Origin: Phytoseiulus persimilis
Taxonomy: Eukaryota > Arthropoda > Arachnida > Mesostigmata > Phytoseiidae
Length of the DNA stretch: 64,000 nucleotides
NCBI GenBank assembly: GCA_037576195.1
Contig: CM075101.1
Span: 45,074,001 to 45,138,000 of the forward strand
Reading direction: 5' to 3'
The position numbers were made by a program, and so were the translations under genes. Positions 22,563-35,299 of this stretch are shown here, one piece after another; the stretch's first letter is position 1; each line of letters opens with the position of its first letter. The notes under the pieces are model-generated. The model made no database searches, had not been told where the DNA came from, and saw nothing but the letters and a program-made list of their open reading frames with translations.

Positions 22563-25500
22563 ATGACGGAGAACAAGGCAGCGAATCAGACTTTGCAACT
22601 GGTGGAAAGTTTGAAGATATTGAAGAACTCCAGGAACCGGCACGAAACGCAGAGAACGATACTGAGTCTCCTCAAACTTGATTTCGAGGTACGCAAAAGC
22701 TCCCCTGCTATCAATGTTGGCGAACATAGTATTCCAGCGAGAATCTTTTTGAAGAGTGATTTTTTTGCAAAGGTATTCACGTCGCAATTTTTCGAAGGTG
22801 CCGTTCGTAACGTCGGACGTTGGCGAAGAACTGCTGCGAATATGTGTTCTTCATTGCGAAGGGTGTCCATCATTACCGACAGATTCAACGAAGCAACTGA
22901 TCTGGTTGTTCCAAACCTCGGCAGAGAACCAGATAGAGCTAAGCCCTTCCTCTTTGGACCTCCTAGTGAAATTCTGTCTGAGAGATGTATTGTCTCGACC
23001 AATCCAACAAACTGTTCTCAGCTTCCACGCCTTGGGCTCTTTGGTAATACGATTTCGATTTGTGCAGTCGAATCCGAGCCTGATTCCAACGTTCCTGGGA
23101 GCCGATTCCTTCGGTTCAATCTCGTTCCATATTTTCAGGTGTATCAGAACAGCCACCTATTGGATTCGAATTGGCCGGCATTGTATCAAGTTTTGAGGGC
23201 CTGTCTTCTCGGGAACGAAGATAATGTTTTCCTCCGTCATTCGGCCCTGAAGGTGAGTATCCAGCCAGAGTGTGGAGTATCATTGCTTCGAAAGACGTGG
23301 AAAAGAGTGTCTCTTTCTCGAGCTTCCACGAAGCTCAGACTCACTTCGTCTTTGAGTGTTTATCCCCCTGTTCTCATGAGTTCGTTCTCTATTCATCCAG
23401 GTTCTCCAAGCTTTAACGATCCGTCGAGACAAGGAATGCGAATATCTGACGAGTTCTCAGATTGACGCTATAGCTTCAATGATCATCGAAGGTGTCATCA
23501 ACAAGCCGACATCTGATGATGAAGTGATGTACTGTAAAATCCGCCAGGCCGCCATGAAGATATTACTGAATCTGGCTAACTCTGATGCCCGTTTCCAAGC
23601 GGAGCAGATGAGTTACATTCTCGGATATTTGAGACATTTGACTTTCTATGGCTTCCCTGGGTATGCAGCGCGTCCCATCAAGAACTTTGATCTGTTCCCA
23701 TCACCTGTTTGCCATCAATTGCCTCAAATCGATATCAGCGAGATAGAAGGGAACAAAGACAAACCAGTAATGCGCAGATCGCATGGGAAAAAGCAGAGCA
23801 GCCGTGAGTATATTGTTTCGCTCGTTTCCCGAGCACCGTTCCGCACCTCATGTCGAAAGACGGATGATTAGCTCCAGAATTCAATCCGGATTATTCGCAT
23901 CTGACTCGAAAGTTCCAACAGGATCTCAGAGGTCGGAGACGACATCGAATCAACTCGACGCACATGACGACCCCGATAGCTCTCCCAGTCGTAAGCGATA
24001 CCTTCCTTGGGCGGCAACGGACAGTTCAGACGCTGATACGTCGGACTCTGATAATGCACACGACACCGTAGCTTTGAGCAAGAAATTGAAAAACATGAAA
24101 GCTAAGGTGCGCCAGCTCGCCTACGATACGATCCGGATGTTGTTACTGACCATAAACAAGAAGGAACGCTTCGGGTCTGTGATTCTCAAGATTTTTTTTT
24201 GTTTCGATTCTGTCATCCCAGAGATATTCGTGTACCGCTTGCGGCTCGTGGAAGACGCGCCGTTCCGTAGAACACCTTGCTCTCGGAGGTCTCGTGTATC
24301 TGCGGTTTGAAAGTCGGGATGATCACTAATTGATTCGGTTTCAACAATTTCAGGTACCTTTTGAATTTTCTCCCACAACAGAGCAGTTCTGTGCTCAGAT
24401 CTACAGAACACACGCTCGTGCTTTCCATGCTGAAAGATCCCGATGCTCGGGTGCGGACGTCCTCCATAAATGTCTTGAAAGATTTCATCGCCAATTCTAA
24501 ACAATACATCAAACTCGCCTGCGAATCAACTCATGCGACGTCGTTCACCTCGATCTCGGAAGTAATGGCCTCGGTGATCACGGAGCTGCACCGCGCCATC
24601 CATCTGGCCCTGCTGGCCGAAAGCATGCCCCTATTCCAAATCCCTCTCCTGAGCTGTCTTTCACTCCTCATCAGCGCTAGCCCTTACAACAGACTGCGAG
24701 CCTCTATCGTCACCGACATGATCGGAGATCTCAGACAAATACTATCGAGCAAGTTCGAGCAAGTCCGCGTTGCGGCTCTCACTTGTCTCGGAGGATTCGC
24801 CGCTTACCAGCCACGACACACAGAAATAATCCGATGTCTAGGTCTGGACTCCGACCATTGGCTCGAATTATTCTGCTCGAGCAGACTGGACTGCCCGGAC
24901 ACCGAGGCCAATTCCGTCAAGGTTGAAATTCTACAAACGCTGAGCGCTCTCGTCAGTAATCACTTCACCTACTGCACCGAAATCTTCGCTGAGATTTATA
25001 TCCCGATCATTGTGACAACGCTGGCTGATCCGTTCGGGCCAATCCGAATTCATGGGATGAAATTGGTGGCAGCCTTAGCGACTCGGATCGCGGACTCCAG
25101 CTCGGCTGAGAACGAGCTCGTCATGAAACTCGGCATTTCAATGTGGCAGCACACGCTCTTCGAGTGCGGCTTGATCCAGAAAAGCGTCTTCCCGTCAGAC
25201 GACCAAGAAGTCGATAAATCCCTCCATGAGATCAGGGAACGCCAAGTCTTGAGGCGGGAGACCTATACCGCACTGGCCGAGATCGGACAAGTCATGTGGG
25301 ATGCTCTGCATTCCAGGAATCAGAAGTTCTGTATCTGCGCGCTATTGACTCATGCCAAAGCCTCATACGACGACGTTGCTCTGGCTTCTATCAGAACGCT
25401 CGGAGTTCTCTGCACATACGAAAGCACAGCCCATGATTCGATATTCTTGCAAGATGTCGGGGAGCTGTGCGTGCACCTCCTCGGGGAGCGCATCAACGTT

Positions 25501-26358
25501 TCTCTGAAGCAGAAAGTTTCATGGACGCTCTCGAACGTTTGTTTCGCCCTGTGGACGCTCTACAGAGCGGAACCGGGTCGCTTCTTCGAAGAAATCAGCC
25601 CGGTTTTCTTCAACAACCTCCTCAGGTTCTCGATTGTGGCTTATAACGACAAGGATGCGGTCAGAGTGAACGCGCTGCGGGCGATGGGTCTGTTGTTGGG
25701 CATGGTCACGGAGAGCTACATGCGGCACGAGTTCCAGTTGTACCGCGAAGCCACCCAGCTTCTGGCCGATACCATGGCTTCCAGCAGCGATAAGTACTTC
25801 AAAGCGAAATGGAATGCCTGTTATGCCATCGGTTGGATTCTGAAAAATCCCGACACGCGAATCTTGGTGAACGTGAGCGATTCTCTGAATACTCTTGCGC
25901 AGCATCTATTGGGCTGCATAAACCTTAAAGTACAAATAGCTTGTATTGCGGCACTGGATCAGCTCACTGACGCCCATGACCTAACGCTCTCGGTGCACAT
26001 GCGAGCTTTCGATATTTTGTTGCAAAAAGCCTCTCGAGTGTTTGAGATACAAGTGAACTATAAAGAGTTGAAACACTTGCAGTCGGTCAAAGAAAATCTC
26101 TGTCTCACCCTGCTAAACTACCTTTCACGGTCGACGCCAGAAGTTTTTAATATTATACCGTCATTGATGACTCAACACGAGGAGTCGTTCGAGATCCTCT
26201 TGAGAGACTCACTGTCGAACTTGGATGTGAAGAGATCTTTGGAAGAGTTGATGAATAGTCCAAGGGCGAGCTCATCTCCAGAGGTGAAAAAGCTCATATT
26301 CGATGTGACCAGACAGATGACAGAATTCAGTATGTTCGATCCATCCGAAAGAATCTGA
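22563..26358 (+). CDS. HEATR6: HEAT repeat-containing protein 6
   Basis: Six exons join in phase: 22563-22688, 22798-23043, 23139-23252, 23401-23803, 23922-24174 (5' edge tentative) and 24354-26358, giving 1,048 residues (human about 1,180). Recognisable blocks in order are LKILKNSRN; the HEAT segment ending FHALGSLVYQN; FYGFPGYAARP; an acidic, serine-rich linker; MKAKVRQLAYDTIRMLLL; RVRTSSINVLKDFI; ASPYNRLRASIV; and KAKWNACYAIGWILKNPD, which matches the conserved WNACYAMGNMFKNP of vertebrate HEATR6. The last exon alone encodes 668 residues of HEAT repeats. HEATR6 is a widely conserved protein of poorly known function, amplified in some breast cancers. The start ATG lies in a short gap to a divergent minus-strand frame. 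Confidence 0.93.
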
Positions 26359-26886
26359 TCAAATCGATGTTCGAATAGTGCAATCGCCCACTCTTCTCTC
26401 ATTATGAAGCATCGAGTGTATAGGATACTGTGTGAGGGATGACGAAGTCGCGGGAGTCCCGCTCTTCAACTTCGCTCATGGCGAACAACCGACTGCCCCG
26501 TTACTCTGAGTCAGCTCCAACCTGCTGCGTGATGCATTCGCGGCGTTAGGGGAATGCAAAGCGTTATTTATGGAAATCAAGGAAGAGGTCATCATAAAGA
26601 ATATTTTCGTCAGAGACCGACGTTGTTTTGACATTAGAGAGAACTAGACTCAACGGACGGTTTATCATAAAGGCTCATTCGTCAGTTCGAAACCCTGATG
26701 AGACTTGTTGAACATCGACGGGAGACGCGCAGAAGCGCTACCGCAGAATTTCCGAGCCGAGGTTGAGAAAGCTTCTCCTTCCTCCCACGTTTCTCTTGGC
26801 GGGAACAGAAGATTCAGGCATTTTGGTAGCGTTGGCGCTGGCGTATTGCGCCCTCCAGACCGGATCTGGGAAGCTCGACGTACAAT
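26359..26886. other. Downstream flank of HEATR6, nothing recognised
   Basis: I see neither a clear AATAAA nor a coding frame with motifs between the HEATR6 stop and the next candidate on the minus strand. Confidence 0.35.
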
Positions 26887-27843
26887 CTAAGTATTCTCTT
26901 GGCCTCCTCTGACTTCAATAATGACATTGTCCACCAAAAGCAGCATGAGCGAGGTATTCAGAGCAAAGTTCCCGCGACAGAGGGCGCATCGGGCCCTGCT
27001 CGCAACTTCTCTCCCGATCCGGAATGATACGTAACTAAGATTCCAGAGTGCAGAAGTCATTCTCGGATGATTCATGCGGAAAACAGAGCGAGTCTTGATG
27101 AGTTCGACGAAGGGAAGGGTGATAATCAGCGAGAGGAAGAAAACGCGCCAGTGAACACCCCACCGATCGTCATCGGATGGAGCTGGACGCCACGATCTTG
27201 GTGACACATCGTGAGGCGCCAGACAGCAACTCACGCCCGACCTGAAACGGAGGCTGATCACCGCGGTGGCCGACCGACTTCTGTAACTGACGCGCACGCC
27301 GCAGGCAATCGGAATTGGGGAGAAAACTTTCCCATCATTTCTACTTCAGTCAAACTGTACGATCTCGCCCTCGCCTCGACCCCACCCCTTACGTGTGGTA
27401 AATGCATACGTACAGGAAGGGCTACACATACTCCCAACCTTCTCCTCGGGCGCTGCCAGGCTCCGCCTCCGCTTAGAGGTCTGCCGTGAATTCTCGTGAT
27501 GAGAAGAGATGGACGGCGGACCGATACGTGTCTAAGCAGACGCTTCTGAGAAAGAAAACTTGCCAAGACGGCATCGGGAGCGTTAGCGATTCTTCCTGGC
27601 AGAGGCCCTCTCGCGTGGGCAAGCGAGAGTTTCTGGAGATGATCGGACCCGCGCACGGGATGCCGTAGCCAGGATTTCCTTGAGAGGGGAGCTGGGAATT
27701 TGCTCCGCCTCTGCTTTCCACGCATCCTGTAACACGCTGAAGAAATCTCCCCTTGATATCCTCCAAAAGCATCCATCGAGAATGGAGATGGGATATATCC
27801 ATTCATAGAATCCAACGAGAGTAGTGGGATACACAGGAATCAA
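26887..27843 (-). CDS. Candidate multi-pass membrane protein, possibly chemoreceptor-like
   Basis: Two minus-strand frames look protein-like. The upstream one (27843-27583) has GFYEWIYPISILDGCFWR and DFFSVLQDAWKAEAEQI. The downstream one (27297-26887) has a hydrophobic helix WRVFFLSLIITLPFVELI, then FALNTSLMLLLVDNVI shortly before the stop. A conserved-looking Phe-x-Leu-Asn-x-Ser-Leu near the C-terminus is reminiscent of insect/mite gustatory receptors, which are fast-evolving seven-helix channels. Most of the seven helices cannot be traced and no splice pattern is settled, so this is weak and may be a pseudogene or chance. Confidence 0.2.
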
Positions 27844-28840
27844 ATGGACCGCTGAAAAATTTCAAGCAACAATGGCTCAGGCCATCGATCCCGTAAGCTG
27901 GTTTCACGTCTGGAGAAACATTGGCCCGCTCCACTCTCCATCGTCGTATTCAACATGCTGGTACTTCAATTTGAGTCAGTTCCGTAGAGAGTGAATGCCA
28001 CTGCTGTGTCGTCCTGCTGTTCCTCCATATTGCGTGTGGGAGAGGTACCGCGATGAGTTTCTGGTGAGCGACTCGACAACGCAAGCAATATTCTTTCCTC
28101 TGGGACAGCTGTCAAAGCTTGGCGGATGCCTCGAATGGGTGCTTCCATCGTATCGGCTCCGCGACAGCGTGCGCGGAGTTCGTCGACTCAAATCGAAGAA
28201 GTAGATGGATATCAGCGGACTGGTGCGCTGTGTCCTTTTTAAGGTTTGTGTCGTTTCAAGGGTCAAATTTAGCTCTGATGAATGAGAGCACGCAGTACGG
28301 CTGCAGTGGACGGCGCAGGCGCAGTAGAAGGCGTCGGGCTGAATCCGTCCGTCAGAGACACCGCGAGAAGGAAAACTTTCCCTGATCGCCTTGTCAGAAA
28401 AAAAAGAGAGCTTACGTTCGAGTTGGAAGCTTGGAACAGAGAAGTCGAGGTTTCTTTTGCTCATGTATTTCAGGATCAAAGGTCCTTATTGATCGCATCC
28501 GTCATATCATATTAGGTAAAGCTCGGTTTCGGAAGCCTAGAGACGCGAAATCGGATTCCAAAGCTCGACATAGTTATTCCTCAATTCATTCATTAGCTTT
28601 GGGAAAATGCAATCGAATGGATAGGGTCCCCACTATAATCGAGCCTTGGTAGCGACTTCATCAGGCTCTGTCATCGTGTGCTCTGACGCTCACATCCGGT
28701 GTAAGTCTACGGTCTTGACTTTCAGCTCGACGAGATGGAGTGAAGGTGACTTTGAAGATTGAGCGAATCTTCATTCCACTCCGATCAAACTCCCGGATGA
28801 AGACTGTCACCGAAGCACTGGATCAATCAGAGTTTCTTGC
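27844..28840. other. Intergenic, no gene recognised
   Basis: Short frames occur on both strands, the longest on the minus strand at 27976-28479, but none shows a family signature or matched splice sites. Confidence 0.35.
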
Positions 28841-28963
28841 AGAAATTCAAACCTGAGGTCCAGCCGAAGTGGATATCCCTCATCGACGTTCTGAAGGAAT
28901 GTGACACGAGCGGCAACATTGTCATCGTTGTCGAGGAGGAACGAACTCGTCGTCAACTGGAGG
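28841..28963 (+). CDS. Orphan exon resembling the XPF/ERCC4 mid-region
   Basis: Between a good acceptor (agtttcttgcag at 28840) and a donor (GAG/gtgcgg at 28964) lies a 123-base open segment encoding KFKPEVQPKWISLIDVLKEC, then NIVIVVEEERTRRQLEE. XPF nucleases have a similar stretch, PKWxxLxxVLKE...VLIxxxDxRTCxQL, that ends the helicase-like part. No other XPF block (ERKxxxD nuclease motif, LYLWPRFH, HhH) could be found within a few kb on this strand. It is therefore either a gene fragment, an exon of a gene I failed to assemble, or a coincidence. Confidence 0.3.
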
Positions 28964-29656
28964 AGGTGCGGTTCACCGCATCATGACAACCTCTTTGTGA
29001 ATTGAGATACTTCCGGTCAATCCCCATCTGTCTCACTGGAATTTCAACTGAAGCGCTCCCTCCGTGGAGAACATCAGAATTGCTCAGGATTCGTGGAAGG
29101 ACACTGATCGAGGAAATGCGGCGGCTCCCTGCTTATGCAGGTCATCCCAAACAGATCTAGGAAAGCCGGATCTGCTCGGGGGAGATCAACTTGCGATGAG
29201 ACTCATCAACTCTTCATTAGCATCCTCGATCGGAGAGACACGTGGAACGCTGTTGAAATTGAGCTCTGTGATATGATTTCATATTTTCTCCCGCATGAAA
29301 AACTGGAATCCTGATCAACTCAGCGCAGATGCGTCCCTCGCGGCGACCATCGTTGGCGGCGGAACCTCGACGATAACTTGGCTTCACGGATGAGAACTTT
29401 GGCGCAGATTGCGCGGTAGGAGAGCGTAATCGACTAGGTGAGCGCGTCTCCAAGAGGAAGAACATCGCGCACTCACGAGCTGACTTTGAAGTCAAAGTAT
29501 CATGCAGTGAGGTTGATCAGCGTGGACCTCTCGGAATCCGTGGGGGGCGGATAGCGTTGCTATGGCGACTGATGGTCAACACTGCTGTCTCAATGAGACC
29601 GGAGTGCGCCGGCTGTCCTCGGAGTTGAGCGTCTAGGAAACTTCAACAGGCAGGCG
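28964..29656. other. Region upstream of IFT88
   Basis: This interval should contain the IFT88 promoter. A plus-strand segment around 29200-29320 (DETHQLFISILDRRD, then NAVEIELCDMISYFLPHEK) reads like a short exon, but it has no partner exons and no family I recognise. Confidence 0.3.
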
Positions 29657-32600
29657 ATGATGCTCCGCCGAGCAGACGCTGAGGAAGACCTCTACTCTGG
29701 GTTCAACGATGACACCCATCCCGCGTTCGACACCCGGACACTCCAGATAGACGAAGGATTTCAGCAAGCTGTACACAGCAGTCATGGCATGCGGCCCACG
29801 TCCAATTTCCGTCTCATGACAGCACGCGGCAGCACCGCCATGAGGAGGGGTGGTGAGTTCACTTCGTGTCGTCAACGTGACCGTCGAATTCCGAGAATCT
29901 CTGCTCGCTGATCGGGGCTCCCCTTAACTCTTACGCCTGTTCCAGTCGGCACGGCCAGCGGGAGGCCTGTGACGGGCGAAATGAATCGACCGGTTACAGC
30001 CGTCCGGGGCGCCGGTTTCAATTCCGCCGCTCGTGTCGGAGCGATGTTCGATCCTCTGAATCAGGCGAAGACGTCGCCGATTGTCACCTTGCAGCTGAAA
30101 GATGCGAACGATCCGAAGGAGAAGATAAAGGCTATGGAGACGCGGGTCAACTCGCTGGTAGAAGAAAGCATCAAAGACGCTTCGAAGAAAAATTCCCAAT
30201 TGGCTCTGGAGAAGGCGAAGGAAGCTGTGGCCAGAGATCGCCAGCTCTCCAAACAAAGGGATCAAATCCTACCTGGAGGCCAAGCGAACATGGAGCTGAG
30301 CTTCTGCGCGAAACTCAACCTCGCTCTGCGCTACACCGACAGCGACATGCTGAATGAAGCTCTCGAAATCTATCAGGTGCGGTGGGCGCTAGGGAAACTC
30401 CTCCAGCTCCAATCGAGACAATGTCAACGATAGCGTCGCGAACAGATCCAGGGAAATCTGTCCTGATCCTCGACCGCCGCTTGCTCAAGTTCCGTTGGTA
30501 GGATTTGGATAATTCAGCCGTTGACAAACAGCCTTTTCCATCTTTTCAGAGCATCGTGCAAAACCGCGCCTTCTCGAACACGGGAAGGCTCAAGCTCAAT
30601 ATGGGTAATATCTGTTTCATGCAAGAAAATTTCCCGAAAGCCGTCAAATACTACCGAATGGCTCTGGATCAGGTGAGAAATCTTGATCTCTGAAGACCCT
30701 CGCCGAAATATTCCTGGAGTGACTGATCTTGAGGTTTTATCTCTCCGATCAGGTTCCAAACATGCAGAAAGATTTGAGAATAAAGATTCTGAAGAACATC
30801 GGAACCGCTTTTGTCAAGATGGGTCAATTCGCTGACGCTATCACATCGTTCGAGTTCATCATGGCTGAGAAAAGCGACATTCAAGCAGCTCTTCATCTCA
30901 TTCTCTGCCATTACACGCTTGGGGATGTCGACAAAATGAAACGAGCGTTCATCAAGCTTCTCGACGTTGACAACGTCTCACTAGAAGGTGAGTGGATTCT
31001 GTCACTTTGTCGATTGCTCGAAAAAACATGCACGAAGACTTTTTCACTCACAAAGGCATCCCCCTAGCTTCTGAGCAGAGCGGGCCTCCGCGAAACGATC
31101 TTTTACATAAGATGGAGCAGAAGCGGAAACGTGACACGGAGTTCATCATAATGACCGCCGCAAATCTGATAACCCCGGTGAGAGTCGTCGACACGAAAAC
31201 ATGATTTCTACTCGCTATTCCTTCATCACTTGAATCTTGTTTCGATGCGCTCGGGGCCAACGACTCTCGGAATTCCTAAGAACAGCCGAATCATGTTTGA
31301 AGGTTATATTCCCCACGGCGGCCGAAAGCTACGACTGGTGCATAGAGCAGATCAAAGCGTCGTCGAATTTCGCTTACCTGGCCTCAGATTTGGAACTCAA
31401 CAAAGCCACGGCGTTCTTGCGCAAGAGAGAATTCGGGAAAGCGATCGAAACACTGAAGAGCTTTGAGAAGCGAGACAACAAGAACGTCTCCGCTGCAAAC
31501 AATCTCTCGTTCTTGTACTTCATGCTGGACAGACGGCAAGCGGAGCAGTACGCCGACGCAGCCATCGCCGTTGACAAGTACTACGCTGCGGCCCTCGTGA
31601 ACAAAGGTGAGGAGCCCGATTCAGAAACTTCTTCCGCATGGCGGTCCTTGCCATCATGACACTGGCCTCGCTGTCCATACACACAGCGATCGAGGAGCTC
31701 GTTCCGATTCGATATCATTCCACAGGAAACTGCTGTTTCGCGAGGGGCGGCTTCCTGCAAGCCAAGGAGTACTACAACGAAGCTCTCCAGGTTGAAGCCA
31801 GCTGCGTTGAAGCGCTTTACAACATCGCGCTCGCCTGTGAGAAACTGAAAGAGCGCGAACAGGCTCTGGACTATTTGTTCAAATTCCAGGCCATCGTCGG
31901 ACTTTACCCCAAAGCGCTTTACAAAATAGGCCAGCAGTACGAGGCCGCGGGAGACGTGAATCAGAGCATGGAATGGTGGGTTTCGACGATGCCCCGCGGC
32001 GCCTCAAGGCGGGAACTCTTCCTCTAGATACAGACTAACTTAAGACCCAGGCCCACCGCCCGCAATGGGATTTGCGAGGCGATAGGGGGTGTTACTGAAG
32101 CAATACCGAAAGGTGATCCCGGGACACTTCTGAGGGCTGGCCGAGAGGTTCAGCCGGAAAACAAAGATACAGACTAACTGCATTGTTTCCAAACAGGTAT
32201 CATCAAGCCTCGACACTGCTTCTGAGCGATCCAGACCTTCTGAATAAACTGGGTTCTCTTTGCGAGAACCAGATGGACGACATTCATCAAGCGTGTCATT
32301 ATCATACAGAGGCTTGCCGACACTATCCCTCATCGCTCACAACTCTGGAATGGCTCGGAGGGTACCACGTTGAGGTTCACTCTTTCGACGAAGCCATAAA
32401 ATGCTTCGAGAAAGCCCAGCTGATACAACCGGCTGAGCCGAAGTGGCCGCTGTATGTCGGGTCTTGCTACATGAGGTCGGGACAGTTCGACGAAGCTCTT
32501 CGCTGTTACGAGGCCGTGCATCGGAAGTTCCCGGAGAACATCGATTGCCTGAAAATGCTGACCAAGATCACTGGTGATCTCGAGCTCCCAGAGTACGAAG

Positions 32601-32806
32601 AGTACATGGCGAGGATGAGGAAATGCGAGAAACTCAAAGAAGCCCGGGCTCAAAGCGGCAGAACGAGCGGGGGTCGCAGGAAACGCAGAGAAAACTCCGC
32701 CAGACCCATCAGCTCTGCCGACGGATTGCAGGCGACCAAAGTCACAGAGTCTGTTCTCACTGAAGTGGAGTTCGACGACCTCGACGATGATTTCCTGCCG
32801 TTGTAG
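29657..32806 (+). CDS. IFT88: Intraflagellar transport protein 88 (TPR protein, Polaris)
   Basis: Eight exons join in phase: 29657-29852, 29946-30376, 30550-30672, 30753-30987, 31056-31177, 31303-31606, 31726-31975 and 32197-32806, giving 756 residues (human about 824). The N-terminus EEDLYSGFND and GRPVTGEMNRPVTAVRGAGF match the conserved IFT88 head. The TPR array follows: LKLNMGNICFMQENFPKAVK, YRMALDQ, IKILKNIGTAFVKMGQF, ESYDWCIEQIKASS, SCVEALYNIALACEKLKERE, LEWLGGYHVEVHSFDEAIKC and HRKFPENIDCLKMLTKI. The acidic C-terminus ends DDLDDDFLPL. IFT88 is a core subunit of the IFT-B complex that carries cargo to the ciliary tip; in arthropods it serves sensory-neuron cilia. AATAAA follows about 70 bases after the stop. 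Confidence 0.96.
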
Positions 32807-32878
32807 TGACAGTGTGTGAGATCTGATCACGAAATAGCTCACTAGAAACCCGATATCTGTGCGATAAAACCGGACAGA

Positions 32879-32884
32879 AATAAA
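32879..32884 (+). promoter_or_regulatory. AATAAA polyadenylation signal of IFT88
   Basis: A canonical hexamer about 70 bases beyond the IFT88 stop codon. Confidence 0.7.
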
Positions 32885-35299
32885 CAGAAACGGTGGTGAG
32901 TCGGATAACTTGCGTTCCTAGAAGGAAATCGAGCAGGAGCCGCAGTTTCCTTCAGAGTCCCGCCAAGTGAACGCGACAGTTGATCTCTTGGGCTGTTGCC
33001 GAACGGCTTCCATTGCGCCACTTGCTCGAAAAGTCGCCTCCTGGAGAGAGCAGGTGGGAGGATTAATTATTTCCCGCAAGAGCGCTCTTTGTCGATTTCC
33101 TGGTTCGGGAAGCCGTCCGGTCGGGAAACTCGGAAGCTCAACGTAGCTTCCTGCGTCCGGGAATCGAGCCGCCGCCGAGTAGCTCGATTCTGATGGGTGA
33201 TGTGCTGACAGACGTTGAGTGGGCCGTGTAACGTTGTCTCCCCGTTCCTTCTTCACTTCAGAGATTCATGGGTAGCCTCTGAATCTCCTTCCCTCCGGAA
33301 TTCCATTGATCGGAGGGTTTTTGGAGACCCAGAACCACCCGAAACATCCGAGAATCGTTGTGATGGCTACTCGCTAGTATGCGCCAGGTCTCCCTGATGG
33401 GGCCTGACTCCGATTAATCTCCGATCTGGCTCCGATTTTAGGCCGCGAACATCGATTCCTATGTAGTGTCGTTGTTTCTGGGGACTCCTTGCATGATTAG
33501 AACCGGTAGCTCAAAGCTTCCGCTGATGTTTTAGGGACGGAATCTAGCGGTTTGAACCATGGTCGAGGAACTCCATCATTTTCAGAAGAAAAAGGTTGCA
33601 AGAGGTGCGGCAGTTGCCTGACCTATATAGGAACTTCATTTTCCCATCGGTGGAGAAGGGGCGAATCGCTCAGATGCTCAAGGCTCTCCATGACGGGCAG
33701 GTCGTTAGGGTTTTGAACAACGCTTCCGGAATAGCCAATGGTTATCGCTCGAAACTATCGATCAAGGCTCCCCATCGCCAAGGTCAACGAGACCGAAAGT
33801 TCGCTTCGATTCCAAACATCTCGTGCCTATGCCACTCACACAAAACCCGTGAGACTTGAATCGCAGAACCCGTGCAACTCTCGCACCGTAGGGCCCCGTT
33901 GACCTCTCGCAGTCTCAAACCGGGGAGGTTCCCATGATTATATTCCGTTGCGGTAGGCGTCAGGGTACAGAGCTCTCTCAGACGGGCCTCACGGAGGCAA
34001 AGAGGCGGGTGTTGTTGCCACATAAAACGTCCTATTCGATGGCATAACTCGGTCCGGGAGCAGGGATCAACTCCTGTTGCGATCATACGGGCTGGGAATC
34101 CATGTGGCTCTGTTTTTTTCAACGTCACTGTAGTTTGAATTAATGTGGTCTCGTGCTTGTTGAATCTGCTTGAGCCGCGATCGAACTAATCGAAGTCTGG
34201 AATTCAATTTTCCGCAGGGGTGCAAGTGACCTTCCATGCAACGAAGTAGTTGTGGTCTGCAAAGTCGATCCGTTGCAGCATCGGAACGAGGTTGGGTGGA
34301 AACAAGTAGGCTACCGATTAAATATCAAGGATAGAGATTCTTGGGACGTTTATCCACCGAAGTGAAGAATAACATCATGGAGATTACGGAAAATCAAAAA
34401 CCTGGATGGAACTGTGCAAGAAATCAGAAAGTTCCTACTGCGCGTTGAATGCGAGAGCCCTTCGACGAATAAACACGACGTCCCATTCAATTCCCAACCG
34501 TTTATTCGATCATGATGTCAGTCGCCATCCTCATGACCATCTTGTGTGTTCAGGAGCTTGACATTTACAAAGCTTCAGATCTTTGTGATTCTTCTAGAAG
34601 TCCTCTCAATCCGAGAAGACGCTCGCTTTGACCAAACACTGTACATGTTATCAATTGATGTCTACGCCGGAAATGTTTGAGAGGTACCGCTTCGACAGTA
34701 AGCCGCTCGAGAGATGTGATATGCTGGAAACCTATTTCGTCTTGCTGCCACTTTGGATACGTTCGTCCATTTGATATCACCTCGAGTGGCAAATTGGAGC
34801 GAACAATTGAACACTTAGTAAGTAAAATATTCGGAATTCAAGGGTTCTTCGATCACGGATTGTAACACAGAAATTCTAAGCGAAGATGAGGATGACGTCG
34901 GGTGTCACCATGTTGGTAACGTTGAGATCGATGGAAATGATAGAACGGCAATGAACGATCATAGTGGTATAAATTATAACTGAGTCATTGTATCAGTTGA
35001 GCCTCGTCACCTCAGATGTGCTTCTGGACATTGACGTGAAACACTGATGGATGCTCACGTCTTCACGATTCACTGCCAGTCTTGCTGATTTTCCCAGACT
35101 TCCTTTGCTTGACCAAAACTCAGAACCTCATCCACCAAAGCCACGCTTCGGGTCGCGGATCATCGGCTCAGGGCCTGAGAAGCTCCTCATGATCGTTGGA
35201 AGAAAATTGTCATCACGTTAACAAAACGCCACGTGCGCCGAACGAAACTCGCGAGTATGACCTACGATGTATTTTGACGTTTCCAGTGTAGGCTATCGC
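32885..35299. other. Intergenic between convergent IFT88 and the Ig-domain gene
   Basis: No frame carries a known motif. This interval contains the 3' UTR of the minus-strand Ig gene, but its polyadenylation site is not clear. A plus-strand TTTATT at 34501-34506 would give a minus-strand AATAAA about 800 bases past the stop. Confidence 0.4.
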
